From: Desulfobacterales bacterium | GTDB taxonomy: Bacteria; Desulfobacterota; Desulfobacteria; Desulfobacterales; Desulfosalsimonadaceae | NCBI GenBank assembly: GCA_034520365.1 | Contig: JAXHNP010000002.1 | Span: 1-64,000, forward strand | Direction of reading: 5' to 3' | Length of the DNA: 64,000 nt | Shown: piece by piece, positions 51,062 to 60,122 of the stretch | How the letters are laid out: each line of letters starts with the position of its first letter | Position numbering within the stretch: position 1 is the first letter of the stretch | Position numbers and translations under genes: made by a program | Notes under the pieces: model-generated | Database searches by the model: none | What the model was told of the DNA's origin: nothing | The model's input: only the letters and a program-made list of their open reading frames with translations

Positions 51062-52237
51062 ATGAAAAATATCTCCATACTGGGTGCCACCGGCTCCATC
51101 GGCCGGAACACACTGGCGGTTGCCGCCATGTTTCCGGACCGCTTTGCGGTTAAGGCCCTGACGGCCAAGAACAATATTGAGCTTCTGGCAGACCAGATCG
51201 CTCACTTTAAGCCGGAGCTGGCCGCGGTCTATGATGAATCCGGCGCCCGGAAATTAAAGGAACTATTGCCCGCCGGGGCCCGGACCGAAGTTGTGGTCGG
51301 TGACAAAGGCTATGAAGCGGCCGCCGCATTGGCGGGTGTGGATGTGGTGGTATCCGCCATTGTGGGCGGGGCCGGACTCCTTCCCACACTGGCCGCCATC
51401 CGGGCCGGAAAGGATATTGCCCTGGCCAACAAAGAAACCCTGGTGATGGCCGGCGGCCTCGTCACCCGGGAGGCGGCCCGGGCTGGTGCAGAGATTCGGC
51501 CGGTGGACAGCGAGCACAGTGCTATCTTCCAATCCTTATGCGGCAACCGGCGGGAAGATTTAAGAAAAGTGCTGTTAACCGCATCCGGCGGCCCGTTTCG
51601 GAATCTGCCCAGAGAGCGGTTTCCCCTGATCACCCCGAATGATGCCTTGGCACATCCCACCTGGGAGATGGGCGCCAAGATCAGTATTGATTCCGCCACC
51701 CTGATGAACAAGGGGCTTGAAGTCATCGAAGCCGCTCATCTTTTTGATGTTTCCCATCACTTAATCGAAGTGGTGATTCATCCCCAAAGCATTGTCCATT
51801 CGATGGTGTCCTACTGTGACGGATCCGTGATCGCCCAGATGGGGCTGCCGGACATGAAAGGCGCGATCGCCTACGCCCTTTCCGGCCCCGAACGGCTGCA
51901 AATGCAGATCCCCCCGCCGGATTTCACCAGTCTCGGGGAGTTGACGTTTGAAGCCCCGGACATGGAAAGCTTTCCCTGCCTGGATCTGGCCTATAAAGCC
52001 TGTGATGCCGGCGGCACCATGCCGGCGGTTTTAAACGGCGCCAATGAAGTGGCGGTGGCGGCATTTTTAAAGGAGCAGATCGGATTTCTCCAGATTCCCC
52101 GGGTGATTGCCGCGGCCATGGCAGCGCATGAAGCGGTCTTATCACCGGTTATCGAGGAGATCCTGCATGCGGATCGATGGGCCCGGGAGAAGGCGCTTCA
52201 GTGGGTGGCGGAGAACGGCGGAGGGCTTGTTTCATGA
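51062..52237 (+). CDS. dxr: 1-deoxy-D-xylulose-5-phosphate reductoisomerase
   Basis: A 391-residue enzyme of the MEP isoprenoid pathway. The NADPH motif is ILGATGSIGRNTL at the N-terminus. Metal and substrate residues are in LANKETLVMAGG near 120, PVDSEHSAIFQSL near 147, TASGGPFR near 178, KISIDSATLMNKGLEVIEA near 203 and HPQSIVHSMVSYCDGS near 240. The end overlaps the rseP start (ATGA). Confidence 0.97.
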   Translation: MKNISILGATGSIGRNTLAVAAMFPDRFAVKALTAKNNIELLADQIAHFKPELAAVYDESGARKLKELLPAGARTEVVVGDKGYEAAAALAGVDVVVSAIVGGAGLLPTLAAIRAGKDIALANKETLVMAGGLVTREAARAGAEIRPVDSEHSAIFQSLCGNRREDLRKVLLTASGGPFRNLPRERFPLITPNDALAHPTWEMGAKISIDSATLMNKGLEVIEAAHLFDVSHHLIEVVIHPQSIVHSMVSYCDGSVIAQMGLPDMKGAIAYALSGPERLQMQIPPPDFTSLGELTFEAPDMESFPCLDLAYKACDAGGTMPAVLNGANEVAVAAFLKEQIGFLQIPRVIAAAMAAHEAVLSPVIEEILHADRWAREKALQWVAENGGGLVS

Positions 52238-53298
52238 GTATGATCATCGGCATTGTCATCGTTTTAGGGGTTCTGATCTTTTTCCATGAGCTGGGCCATT
52301 TTCTTTGCGCCAAGGCCTTTGGCGTGGGCGTGGAAAAATTTTCCCTGGGCTTTGGGCCGAAAATTGTCAGCAAAAAAGTCGGCCGCACGGAATACTGCCT
52401 CTCCGCCATTCCCCTGGGCGGATTCGTTAAAATGGTGGGCGAGCAGCCGGATGAGGAAATCGATCCGGCGGATGAGGCCGTATCCTTTACCCAAAAGACG
52501 GTGGGCAAGCGGATGCTCATTGTGGCGGCCGGGCCGTTGTTCAATTTTTTTCTGGCGATTTTGATTTTCTTTTTCGTCTTTGGGGTGTCCGGTCTCATGG
52601 TGCTGCAGCCCGTGATCGGCGAAGTTAAAGACGAGTCCCCGGCCAAATCCGCCGGGCTTAAGCCCGGCGACCGCATTGCGCGCATCAATGATCAGCCGAT
52701 TGAGAATTGGTCGGAAATGGCCGGAATAATTACCCAAAGCGCCGACCGGCCGCTTGAAATTCTGGTAGAGCGGGGCGGGCAAACGATCGAGATGCGAATC
52801 GCCCCGGAAAAACAAAGCGTTGAAAATATTTTCGGTGAAAAGCAGACCCGGTATGTCATCGGGATTACGGCCGCCGGAGAAACCTCGACCAAACGGATGG
52901 GCCTGATCGATGCCTTCAAGGAGAGTCTTGTCCGCACCTACATGATTACCAAGCTTACCGTTGTAAGCGTTGTCAAGCTGATTCAGGGGGCGATTTCCGT
53001 TAAAACCCTGGGCGGCCCGATCATGATTGCCCAGATGGCGGGGGAGCAGGCAGAGCAGGGCGCGGTAAACCTTTTGTTTTTTATCGCCCTGGTCAGTATC
53101 AACCTGGGGATTTTAAATCTTCTGCCCATCCCCGTGCTGGACGGCGGGCACCTCATGTTTTTCTCCATTGAGGCGGCCACCGGCCGGCCCGTCAGCCTAA
53201 AGGCCCGCGAGGTCGCCCAACAGGTGGGGATTCTGCTTTTGATGATGCTCATGGTGTTTGTCTTCTATAATGATATCATGCGGATTGTGTCGGGGTGA
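52234..53298 (+). CDS. rseP: Site-2 protease RseP
   Basis: A 354-residue intramembrane zinc metalloprotease. The HELGH motif is in LIFFHELGHFLCAKAF near residue 20, one PDZ domain (LKPGDRIARINDQPIENWSEM near 140) and the second metal motif NLLPIPVLDGGHLMFF near 290. It cuts anti-sigma factors and leftover signal peptides. The start at 52234 lies in the dxr stop (ATGA) and is preferred to an earlier ATG inside dxr. It is the last gene of the operon. Confidence 0.95.
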   Translation: MSMIIGIVIVLGVLIFFHELGHFLCAKAFGVGVEKFSLGFGPKIVSKKVGRTEYCLSAIPLGGFVKMVGEQPDEEIDPADEAVSFTQKTVGKRMLIVAAGPLFNFFLAILIFFFVFGVSGLMVLQPVIGEVKDESPAKSAGLKPGDRIARINDQPIENWSEMAGIITQSADRPLEILVERGGQTIEMRIAPEKQSVENIFGEKQTRYVIGITAAGETSTKRMGLIDAFKESLVRTYMITKLTVVSVVKLIQGAISVKTLGGPIMIAQMAGEQAEQGAVNLLFFIALVSINLGILNLLPIPVLDGGHLMFFSIEAATGRPVSLKAREVAQQVGILLLMMLMVFVFYNDIMRIVSG

Positions 53299-53318
53299 AA
53301 TAAAGGGTTTGAGGTATA

Positions 53319-53339
53319 GGGTATAGGGTTTAAGGTTTA
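53319..53339. repeat. Heptamers behind rseP
   Basis: Three units of the GGGTATA / GGGTTTA / AGGTTTA type, same period as the other tracts. Confidence 0.6.
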
Positions 53340-53427
53340 GAAAAAGATTCAACATGTTAATTTAAGGCTGTTTTATGAATTAAAATTGATTCTGCCGTGC
53401 TTTAGTTTAGATTGAGGCTTTAAAAGC

Positions 53428-53712
53428 ATGAAAGTTCGTTTTTATATTGATCCAGAAACCAACCAGCCGCATATTTATAATCACGATGTGGATGAAAACG
53501 AAGTTGAAACTATATTGAAAAAAACCGCTGAAGACCGTCCGGGTCGTGAAGGCTCTCGTGTTGCGATAGGCCGGACTAAAAACGGGCGCTTTTTGCGTGT
53601 AATTTACGTGCCTGATCCTGAGCCTGATAGTATATTTGTGATTACAGCATACGATTTGAAGGGTAAGCCGCTTAAAGCATATAAAAAACGACTGAAGAAA
53701 AAGGGCAAATGA
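53428..53712 (+). CDS. DUF4258-like putative toxin
   Basis: A 94-residue basic protein: a short beta-alpha fold with DENEVETILKKTAEDRPGREG, RVAIGRTKNGRFLRVIYVPD and a Lys-rich tail. This looks like a DUF4258/BrnT-like small toxin paired with the acidic protein encoded after it. The gene ends in ATGA overlap with that partner. The assignment relies on gene pairing and general fold hints, so the toxin call is moderate. AT-rich relative to rseP and purL on either side. Confidence 0.65.
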   Translation: MKVRFYIDPETNQPHIYNHDVDENEVETILKKTAEDRPGREGSRVAIGRTKNGRFLRVIYVPDPEPDSIFVITAYDLKGKPLKAYKKRLKKKGK

Positions 53713-53927
53713 AAAAAATGAAAAAGCAGAGCAACTTCCCAAAAGGATGGGATGAACAGCGCGTTAAACGAGTACTCGATCATTATGAGATGCAGTCTGA
53801 GGATGAAGCCTTGGCCGAAGACGAAGCGGCTTATGAAGACCCCGATCAGACATTTATCGAGGTACCCAATGATTTGGTGCCTGCCGTACGGGAATTAATC
53901 GCGAGACAGGATGAGTTAACCAAATAG
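53709..53927 (+). CDS. Putative antitoxin partner
   Basis: A 72-residue protein with a basic N-terminus (FPKGWDEQRVKRVLDHYEMQ) and an acidic middle (SEDEALAEDEAAYEDPD), ending VPNDLVPAVRELIARQ. Small acidic partners of this type neutralise DUF4258-like toxins. It overlaps the toxin gene by 4 bases. A 66-base gap separates it from purL. Confidence 0.65.
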   Translation: MKKMKKQSNFPKGWDEQRVKRVLDHYEMQSEDEALAEDEAAYEDPDQTFIEVPNDLVPAVRELIARQDELTK

Positions 53928-53993
53928 CTTTGAATGTGCGTGCAGAACTATCAATATTATATTTATTAAGCATCAGATATCGCATTATAATTT

Positions 53994-56987
53994 ATGGCCA
54001 ATCGCCTCGAAATCACCTTAAAACCTGAGCTTTTTGATGCCGAAGGCGAGGGCATCCGCAAAAAGGCGGTCGCCTATTTCCGCCGGCCGTTGCAAAGCGT
54101 GCGAACCATCCAGGCTTTGACCATTGATGCAGAGCTCTCGCCTGAGCAGCTGGAGATTATCCGGACGGAGATATTTACCAACCCGGTGATTCAAACCTCT
54201 TCCTATGATCCGCTGCCCGTTGGATTTGACTGGTGCGTGTGGGTGGGCTTTCGGCCGGGTGTGCGGGATAATCCGGCCAGCACCGCAGTCGAGGCGATTC
54301 AGGATGTGCTGGAAATGCAGTTTCCGGAGGGCGCGGATGTGTATACTTCCCGCCGTTACTGCCTTATCGGAGAGGGGTTAACCCGATCCGATGCGGAGCT
54401 GATCGCCCGGGAGCTTTTGTCAAATGATATTATCCAGCAGACCCGGGTATTTTCCAAATCCGAATGGGATCCGGAGACCGGTATCGGCTTGATCATCCCG
54501 AAGGTCTACCTGGACCACACCCCTACGGTCACCACCATACCGATTGATTCCGACGAGACCCTGAAACGGATAAGCGATGAGCGCAACCTGGCGCTGAATC
54601 CTAACGACATTCCGGTCATCCGCAGCTATTTCACGGAACCTGCAGTGCAGGCGGACAGAAAACAGATGGGCCTGTCAGACCCCACGGATGTGGAGCTTGA
54701 ATATATCTCCCAGGCCAGAAGCGACCACTGCAATCACAATACCTTCCAGGGGCTGTTTCGCTATACCGATCTCGATACCGGGAAAACCGAGGTGCTGGAT
54801 GATCTGTTTAAAACTTTTATTAAAAAGCCTACACTGGAGTTGGCGGATAAAAAAGACTGGGTGATATCCGTCCTCTGGGATAATGCGGGCGTGGGCCGGT
54901 TTGATGCGGATCATTATTATGTGATCACCGGGGAGACTCACAATTCCCCCTCCAATATGGAGGCCTACGGCGGGGCTATCACGGGGATTGTGGGCGTATA
55001 CCGCGATCCGCTGGGTACGGGCCTTGGCTCCCGGCTGGTCATGGGAAGCTACGGTTTCTGTGTGGGCCCGCGCGATTATGACGGGGATTTGAAGCCCCGG
55101 CTCCATCCCAGGCGCCTATTGGACGGCGTTATCGAGGGCGTAAGGGACGGGGGCAATAAAAGCGGCATCCCGACCACCTTCGGCCAGGTGATTTTTGATC
55201 CCGGCTACATGGGAAAATGCCTGGTATACGTGACGGCTGTGGGAATCATGCCCTCAGAGGTCGCCGGCAAACCGGCTGAGCAAAAAACCACAAGCCCGGA
55301 GGATCGTATCATCATGTGCGGCGGCCGGGTCGGAAAAGACGGCATCCACGGGGTGACCGCATCTTCTGAGACCTTCTCCGAGCACACGCCAGCCGGCCAC
55401 GTGCAGATCGGGGCCCCCTACACCCAGAAAAAAATGCATGATTTTCTGCTGGAAGCCAGGGATCAGGGGCTCATCCAGTTTATCACGGATAACGGCGGCG
55501 GCGGGCTTTCCTCGTCCGTGGGCGAATCCGCCCGGTTTTCAAACGGCTGTGAGGTCCGGCTCGATCAGGTGCCCCTTAAATACAGCGGCCTGGATCAATG
55601 GGAGATCTGGGTCTCCGAATCCCAGGAGCGGATGACCGTGGCGGTCAGACCTGAGGATGTGGACCGGTTTATGGCCTTATCCGAAAAACACGCGGTGGAG
55701 AGCACGGTGATCGGCAGATATACTGATTCCGGAAAACTTCATCTCAAATATGATCGCCAAACCTGCGCCTATGTGAACATGGATCTGCTTCAATCCGGGT
55801 TTCCGCAGTGGGAGTTTGATGCAGAGTGGCGATGCCCGGAATATCGCGGGCTTTATGAGCCGGTGCTCGGGCCGCCCGCGGATTACAACCGCCTATTATG
55901 CGATCTGCTGGCCCGGCCCAATATCGCATCCAGGGAATGGATCACCCGCCAGTACGACCATGAAGTCCAGGGCGGCAGTGTCATCAAACCGCTTGTGGGG
56001 GCGGAGCGGGATGTAAACAGCGATGCCGTGGTGCTGCGGCCGGTCCTATCATCCAGCCGGGGCCTGGTGTTTGCCCAGGCCATGCTGCCCATGTATTCGG
56101 CCATTGACGCCTATCACATGACCACCTGTACCATCGATGAGGCGGTCCGGCGGATGATCGCCGTGGGGGCTGACCCGGACCATATCGGCGGGGTGGACAA
56201 CTTCTGCTGGCCGAGCATCCAGTATGATCCGGAAAAAAATCCGGACGGCAGGTTCAAGGCGGCCCAGCTGGTCCGGTCCTGCCGGGCGCTTTCAGATACC
56301 TGCATGGCCTATGAAATCCCGCTTTTGTCCGGAAAGGACTCCATGTACGTGGACGGCCATCTGCCGGGCAGATACGGAGAAACCCACAAACTCTCCGCCC
56401 TGGAATCCCTCCAGTTTTCAACCATCGGCGTGATTGCAGACATTGAGCGAACCGTGACCATGGAAGTGAAAAGGCCCGGCGATTTTGTCTATGTCCTGGG
56501 CGAAACTTGCGATGAACTCGGGGCCTCCGAATATTACGCGGCCTTCGGATATACCGGCAGAAACGTGCCCTGCGTGTACCATGATTCATTCATGAAAACC
56601 TATCGGGGGCTATATCAGGCCATTAACAAAGGATTGGTCGCCTCAGCCCACGGTATCTACCGGGGCGGGTTGGGCGTGCATCTTGCTATGACCGCCATGG
56701 GCGGAAACCTCGGCCTGAATGCGAATATCAGCAAGGCACCGGGGGCTCAATCCCTGCGTGCGGATCACCTCCTGTTCTCGGAAACCCCGGGCCGGTTTAT
56801 TATCTCCCTCGCGCCCGAGAATGCGCCGGCGTTTGAAGCCTTGTTCGAACCCGGCCAATTCGCCTGCATCGGGGAAGCCACGGATAAACCTGTTTTGGAT
56901 GTTTTTGAGGACAAGCGCTCGCTTATTTCGGTTTCGGTGGTTGATTTGAAATCTGCCTGGAAAAGGCCGTTCAGCGGGTTGATATAG
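53994..56987 (+). CDS. purL: Phosphoribosylformylglycinamidine synthase, PurS/PurL-type large subunit
   Basis: A 997-residue protein that turns FGAR into FGAM in purine synthesis, with ammonia from PurQ. The first ~180 residues are two PurS-like repeats (ALTIDAELSPEQLEIIRTEIF and YCLIGEGLTRSDAELIARELL); the rest holds the two AIR-synthase-like halves. ATP/metal residues appear in RSDHCNHNTF near 242, TGETHNSPSNMEAYGGA near 311, ITDNGGGGLSSSVGE near 495 and SGKDSMYVDGH near 780. It has no glutaminase domain; purQ, 417 bases on, supplies it. The fused PurS type differs from the E. coli all-in-one PurL. Confidence 0.93.
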   Translation: MANRLEITLKPELFDAEGEGIRKKAVAYFRRPLQSVRTIQALTIDAELSPEQLEIIRTEIFTNPVIQTSSYDPLPVGFDWCVWVGFRPGVRDNPASTAVEAIQDVLEMQFPEGADVYTSRRYCLIGEGLTRSDAELIARELLSNDIIQQTRVFSKSEWDPETGIGLIIPKVYLDHTPTVTTIPIDSDETLKRISDERNLALNPNDIPVIRSYFTEPAVQADRKQMGLSDPTDVELEYISQARSDHCNHNTFQGLFRYTDLDTGKTEVLDDLFKTFIKKPTLELADKKDWVISVLWDNAGVGRFDADHYYVITGETHNSPSNMEAYGGAITGIVGVYRDPLGTGLGSRLVMGSYGFCVGPRDYDGDLKPRLHPRRLLDGVIEGVRDGGNKSGIPTTFGQVIFDPGYMGKCLVYVTAVGIMPSEVAGKPAEQKTTSPEDRIIMCGGRVGKDGIHGVTASSETFSEHTPAGHVQIGAPYTQKKMHDFLLEARDQGLIQFITDNGGGGLSSSVGESARFSNGCEVRLDQVPLKYSGLDQWEIWVSESQERMTVAVRPEDVDRFMALSEKHAVESTVIGRYTDSGKLHLKYDRQTCAYVNMDLLQSGFPQWEFDAEWRCPEYRGLYEPVLGPPADYNRLLCDLLARPNIASREWITRQYDHEVQGGSVIKPLVGAERDVNSDAVVLRPVLSSSRGLVFAQAMLPMYSAIDAYHMTTCTIDEAVRRMIAVGADPDHIGGVDNFCWPSIQYDPEKNPDGRFKAAQLVRSCRALSDTCMAYEIPLLSGKDSMYVDGHLPGRYGETHKLSALESLQFSTIGVIADIERTVTMEVKRPGDFVYVLGETCDELGASEYYAAFGYTGRNVPCVYHDSFMKTYRGLYQAINKGLVASAHGIYRGGLGVHLAMTAMGGNLGLNANISKAPGAQSLRADHLLFSETPGRFIISLAPENAPAFEALFEPGQFACIGEATDKPVLDVFEDKRSLISVSVVDLKSAWKRPFSGLI

Positions 56988-57028
56988 AAAACATCTTTAG
57001 TTATTTTCCATTAAGAGGATATTTTTAT

Positions 57029-57220
57029 ATGAAAAAAAAGCGCTACATATACTGGCAGGATGAAGGTTTATGGATTGGATACCTTGAGGAATATCCGGAT
57101 TACTGGACACAGGGTGAGACTATAGAGGAATTGAAAGAAAATTTGCGCGATATTTATAATGATCTTGAAAGCGGAAATATTCCTTGTGCCAGGAAAGTCG
57201 CCGAATTGGATGTCGCATGA
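57029..57220 (+). CDS. hicB: HicB-family antitoxin
   Basis: A 63-residue single-domain HicB: YIYWQDEGLWIGYLEEYPDYW, then GETIEELKENLRDIYNDLESG, the degenerate RNase-H-like fold of the family, with no DNA-binding tail. It is paired with HicA and starts the pair, with AAGAGGA upstream. The pair lies between purL and purQ. Confidence 0.9.
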   Translation: MKKKRYIYWQDEGLWIGYLEEYPDYWTQGETIEELKENLRDIYNDLESGNIPCARKVAELDVA

Positions 57221-57396
57221 AGCGAAGGGATTTAATAAAAAGGTTGGAAGAAATAAACTGCGTTTTTATTCGTCACGGTGGCAAGCATGATTGGTATCAG
57301 AATCCAAAGACCAGAATCTCTCAGCCAGTTCCAAGACATAGAGAGATCAATGAAAATCTTGCAAAGCATATCCTAAAGATGCTTCAAAACATATAA
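57217..57396 (+). CDS. hicA: HicA-family mRNA interferase toxin
   Basis: A 59-residue double-stranded-RNA-binding-like toxin: MKRRDLIKRLEEINCVFIRHGGKHDWYQNP, then PVPRHREINENLAKHILKML. The His in RHGGKHD is the catalytic His of HicA. The start overlaps the hicB stop (ATGA); an earlier ATG at 57184 lies in hicB. It cuts mRNA when freed from HicB. Confidence 0.92.
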   Translation: MKRRDLIKRLEEINCVFIRHGGKHDWYQNPKTRISQPVPRHREINENLAKHILKMLQNI

Positions 57397-57404
57397 TAGT
57401 ATCC

Positions 57405-58238
57405 ATGCCTTCTAATATTAAAAAACAGGATATAAACGCCCTCGTCCTTTGCGGTTACGGCTTGAACTGCGACCTCGAAACCGCCCATGCCCTTGAACTG
57501 GCGGGCGCCCATGCAAAACGGGTGCACATCAATTCGGTGATTGACGGCTCAGTGGATCTCTCGAATTTTCAGCTAATGGTTTTTGTGGGCGGCTTTTCCT
57601 GGGGTGATGACCACGGCGCCGGGGTTATCCAGGCGGTGCGCATGAAGAAAAACGCGGGCGAGAAGATCCTGAAATTCGTGGATGCAGGCAACCTGGTGAT
57701 GGGCATCTGCAACGGGTTTCAAACTATCGTGAACCTTGGGCTTTTGCCCGGATTTGACGGCAATTACCAGGACCGCTCAGTAGCCCTGACATTTAACGAC
57801 TGCGGTAACTTCCGGGACGACTGGGTGCACCTGAATATAAATGTTAAATCCCCTTGTGTTTTTACCAAAGGCTTATCCCATATTGAACTCCCCATCCGCC
57901 ACGGGGAGGGGAAATTTGTAGCGGATGCGGCGGTTATGAGTCGCCTGATCAACGAAAACCAGGTCGTCTGCCGCTACGCATCCCCGGATGGTGCCCCGGC
58001 TGCCGGCCGCTTTCCGGATAACCCTAACGGGTCCATGCATGATATCGCCGGCATCTGCGACCCCACCGGCCGGATTTTCGGTTTGATGCCCCATCCGGAA
58101 GCATTTAATCATGCCACCAATCATCCGGACTGGGGGCGGTTCAAAGAGCAATCAAACCGTGGTGAATTTAAACAGACAACTTCCATGATCACGGGTATAC
58201 GCCTGTTTGAAACTGCTATTAATAATTTTTGGTTATAG
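57405..58238 (+). CDS. purQ: Phosphoribosylformylglycinamidine synthase, glutaminase subunit
   Basis: A 277-residue class I glutamine amidotransferase. It releases ammonia for PurL. The catalytic Cys is in VMGICNGFQTIVNLG near residue 105, and His/Glu in GLMPHPEAFNH near 228. VFVGGFSWGDDHGAG near 65 and HGEGKF near 165 belong to the fold. It lies 9 bases after the hicA stop, with no ribosome site of note, so it may rely on coupling to hicA. Confidence 0.92.
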   Translation: MPSNIKKQDINALVLCGYGLNCDLETAHALELAGAHAKRVHINSVIDGSVDLSNFQLMVFVGGFSWGDDHGAGVIQAVRMKKNAGEKILKFVDAGNLVMGICNGFQTIVNLGLLPGFDGNYQDRSVALTFNDCGNFRDDWVHLNINVKSPCVFTKGLSHIELPIRHGEGKFVADAAVMSRLINENQVVCRYASPDGAPAAGRFPDNPNGSMHDIAGICDPTGRIFGLMPHPEAFNHATNHPDWGRFKEQSNRGEFKQTTSMITGIRLFETAINNFWL

Positions 58239-58288
58239 GCGCTGAACTGTTTTTTTAATTTATACTTGCGTTCAGGTAAAATCAGCTA

Positions 58289-60112
58289 ATGCCAACTGAA
58301 AAAGCGCACCCTTTTTCCGACAAATCCGTTTGCACCATTCTGGTTAAGCAAGGGCTGCTGACCAAGGAGCAGGCCCGCGAAATATTCGAGAATAAAGCGC
58401 GCATCCGGGCCAATCTGGAGAAGACGCGGGCCGATCAAGGTGGTGCCCAGTCTGGAAGCAGCAATGTCAAAAATCCGGTCACCATTGTCGATGTGATTGT
58501 CTCCTTTAAATTCAACCGGGCGGATAAGCCGGCGCAGGAGCTGGACGAGGATGCGATTTTTCATGCCCTGGCGGATGAATGGGGCTATCCCTATAAAAAA
58601 ATTGATCCGGTAAAGCTGGATCTCAATCTGGTCACCACCACCATCCCCAGAAATTTTGCCATGAAAAATCTGGTCCTGCCGATCGGGGTGGAGAGCGGCC
58701 GGCTGATTGTGGCCACGGCCAACCCATTTAATTCCGAGGTGGTTGAAGACCTGGGCCGTGTTAGCCAGATGCCGATAAAAATGGTGGTCACGGCCAAGTC
58801 CGATGTGATCCGGCTGATCAACGAGTTCTTCGGGTTCAAGCGCTCCATTGCCGCTGCTGAAGTCCAATTCGGCGGCCCGTCCATCGATCTGGGCAACCTG
58901 GAGCAGTATGTGCGCTTGAAATCCCCGGACGAGCTGCCGGCCAATGATCAGCATATTGTCAATGCGGTCAACCATCTGTTCAGCTATGCGTTTGATCAGC
59001 GGGCGAGCGATATCCACATAGAACCCAAGCGCGAAGCGGTATTGATCCGCATGCGCATTGACGGGGTGCTCCATACGGTCTATCAACTCCCCAAGAAGGT
59101 TCATTCCGCCATTGTCAGCCGGATTAAAAGCCTCTCCCGTCTTGATATCGCGGAAAAGCGGCGGCCCCAGGACGGCCGGATAAAGACGGATAAGGGCGAT
59201 GTGGAGGTAGAGATCCGGATTTCCAGCGTACCGGTGGCGTTTGGCGAAAAAGTTGTCATGCGGATTATGGACCCGGATATCCTGTTTCAGGAAGTGGAGA
59301 ATCTGGGCTTTACGGCGGATGATTTTGCGAAATACCAGCAGATGTTTTCCATGCCCTATGGGCTGATTCTGGTGTGCGGCCCGACCGGCAGCGGCAAATC
59401 AACCACCCTGTATTCCACTTTGCGGCGGATCTCCACGCCGGATATCAATATTACCACGGTGGAAGACCCCATTGAAATGATCCACGAGGAGTTCAACCAG
59501 ATCGCGGTTCAGCCGGCGGTGAATGTGACATTTGCCACCATCCTCAGAAATATTCTGCGCCAGGACCCGGATGTGGTCATGGTGGGCGAGCTTCGGGATC
59601 TGGAGACTGTCCAGAACGCCATCCAGACCGCCCTGACCGGGCATCTGGTATTGTCCACGCTTCATACCAATGATGCCCCGTCCGCCATTATCCGGCTGCT
59701 TGATATTGGCCTGCCGCATTTTCTGATTCAAGCGACATTGACCGGGGTGCTCTCCCAGCGCCTCGTCAGAAAGATATGCCCCAAATGCATTGAATCTTTT
59801 GAAATGGAGAGCGAGCAGCTCCGCCGGATGGGCCTGGATTTAGGCAGTAACGGCCATGTCACGCTTTACCGGGGCAGGGGGTGTATTCACTGCCGGTATA
59901 CCGGCTATTACGGCCGGACCTCGGTTTTTGAGGTCATGCCATACACCAAAACATTGCGCCAGAAAACCACGGCGTCTGCGGATCTCGGGGATATACGCGA
60001 GCAGGCGCTGAAAGAGGGGATGCTTACCCTCAGGGAAAACGCGGTCAAGAAGTTAATGGCCGGCATCACCACGTATCAGGAGGTGATGCGGGTTACCTGG
60101 GAGCAGGAATAA
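58289..60112 (+). CDS. Type II secretion / type IV pilus assembly ATPase (GspE/PilB family)
   Basis: A 607-residue hexameric ATPase. An N-terminal T2SSE_N-like domain (about residues 60-190) leads to the catalytic core: RASDIHIEPKREAVLIRMRIDG near 237, Walker A CGPTGSGKSTTLYSTLR near 364, the Asp box VEDPIE near 392, Walker B VMVGELRDLETVQNA near 430 and the His box LSTLHTNDAP near 452. A zinc motif CPKC with CIHCRYTGYYGR near 495-535 is present. It powers pilus extension or secretion; the partner genes (platform protein, pilins) are not in this window. Confidence 0.92.
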   Translation: MPTEKAHPFSDKSVCTILVKQGLLTKEQAREIFENKARIRANLEKTRADQGGAQSGSSNVKNPVTIVDVIVSFKFNRADKPAQELDEDAIFHALADEWGYPYKKIDPVKLDLNLVTTTIPRNFAMKNLVLPIGVESGRLIVATANPFNSEVVEDLGRVSQMPIKMVVTAKSDVIRLINEFFGFKRSIAAAEVQFGGPSIDLGNLEQYVRLKSPDELPANDQHIVNAVNHLFSYAFDQRASDIHIEPKREAVLIRMRIDGVLHTVYQLPKKVHSAIVSRIKSLSRLDIAEKRRPQDGRIKTDKGDVEVEIRISSVPVAFGEKVVMRIMDPDILFQEVENLGFTADDFAKYQQMFSMPYGLILVCGPTGSGKSTTLYSTLRRISTPDINITTVEDPIEMIHEEFNQIAVQPAVNVTFATILRNILRQDPDVVMVGELRDLETVQNAIQTALTGHLVLSTLHTNDAPSAIIRLLDIGLPHFLIQATLTGVLSQRLVRKICPKCIESFEMESEQLRRMGLDLGSNGHVTLYRGRGCIHCRYTGYYGRTSVFEVMPYTKTLRQKTTASADLGDIREQALKEGMLTLRENAVKKLMAGITTYQEVMRVTWEQE

Positions 60113-60122
60113 CTCTTCACAC

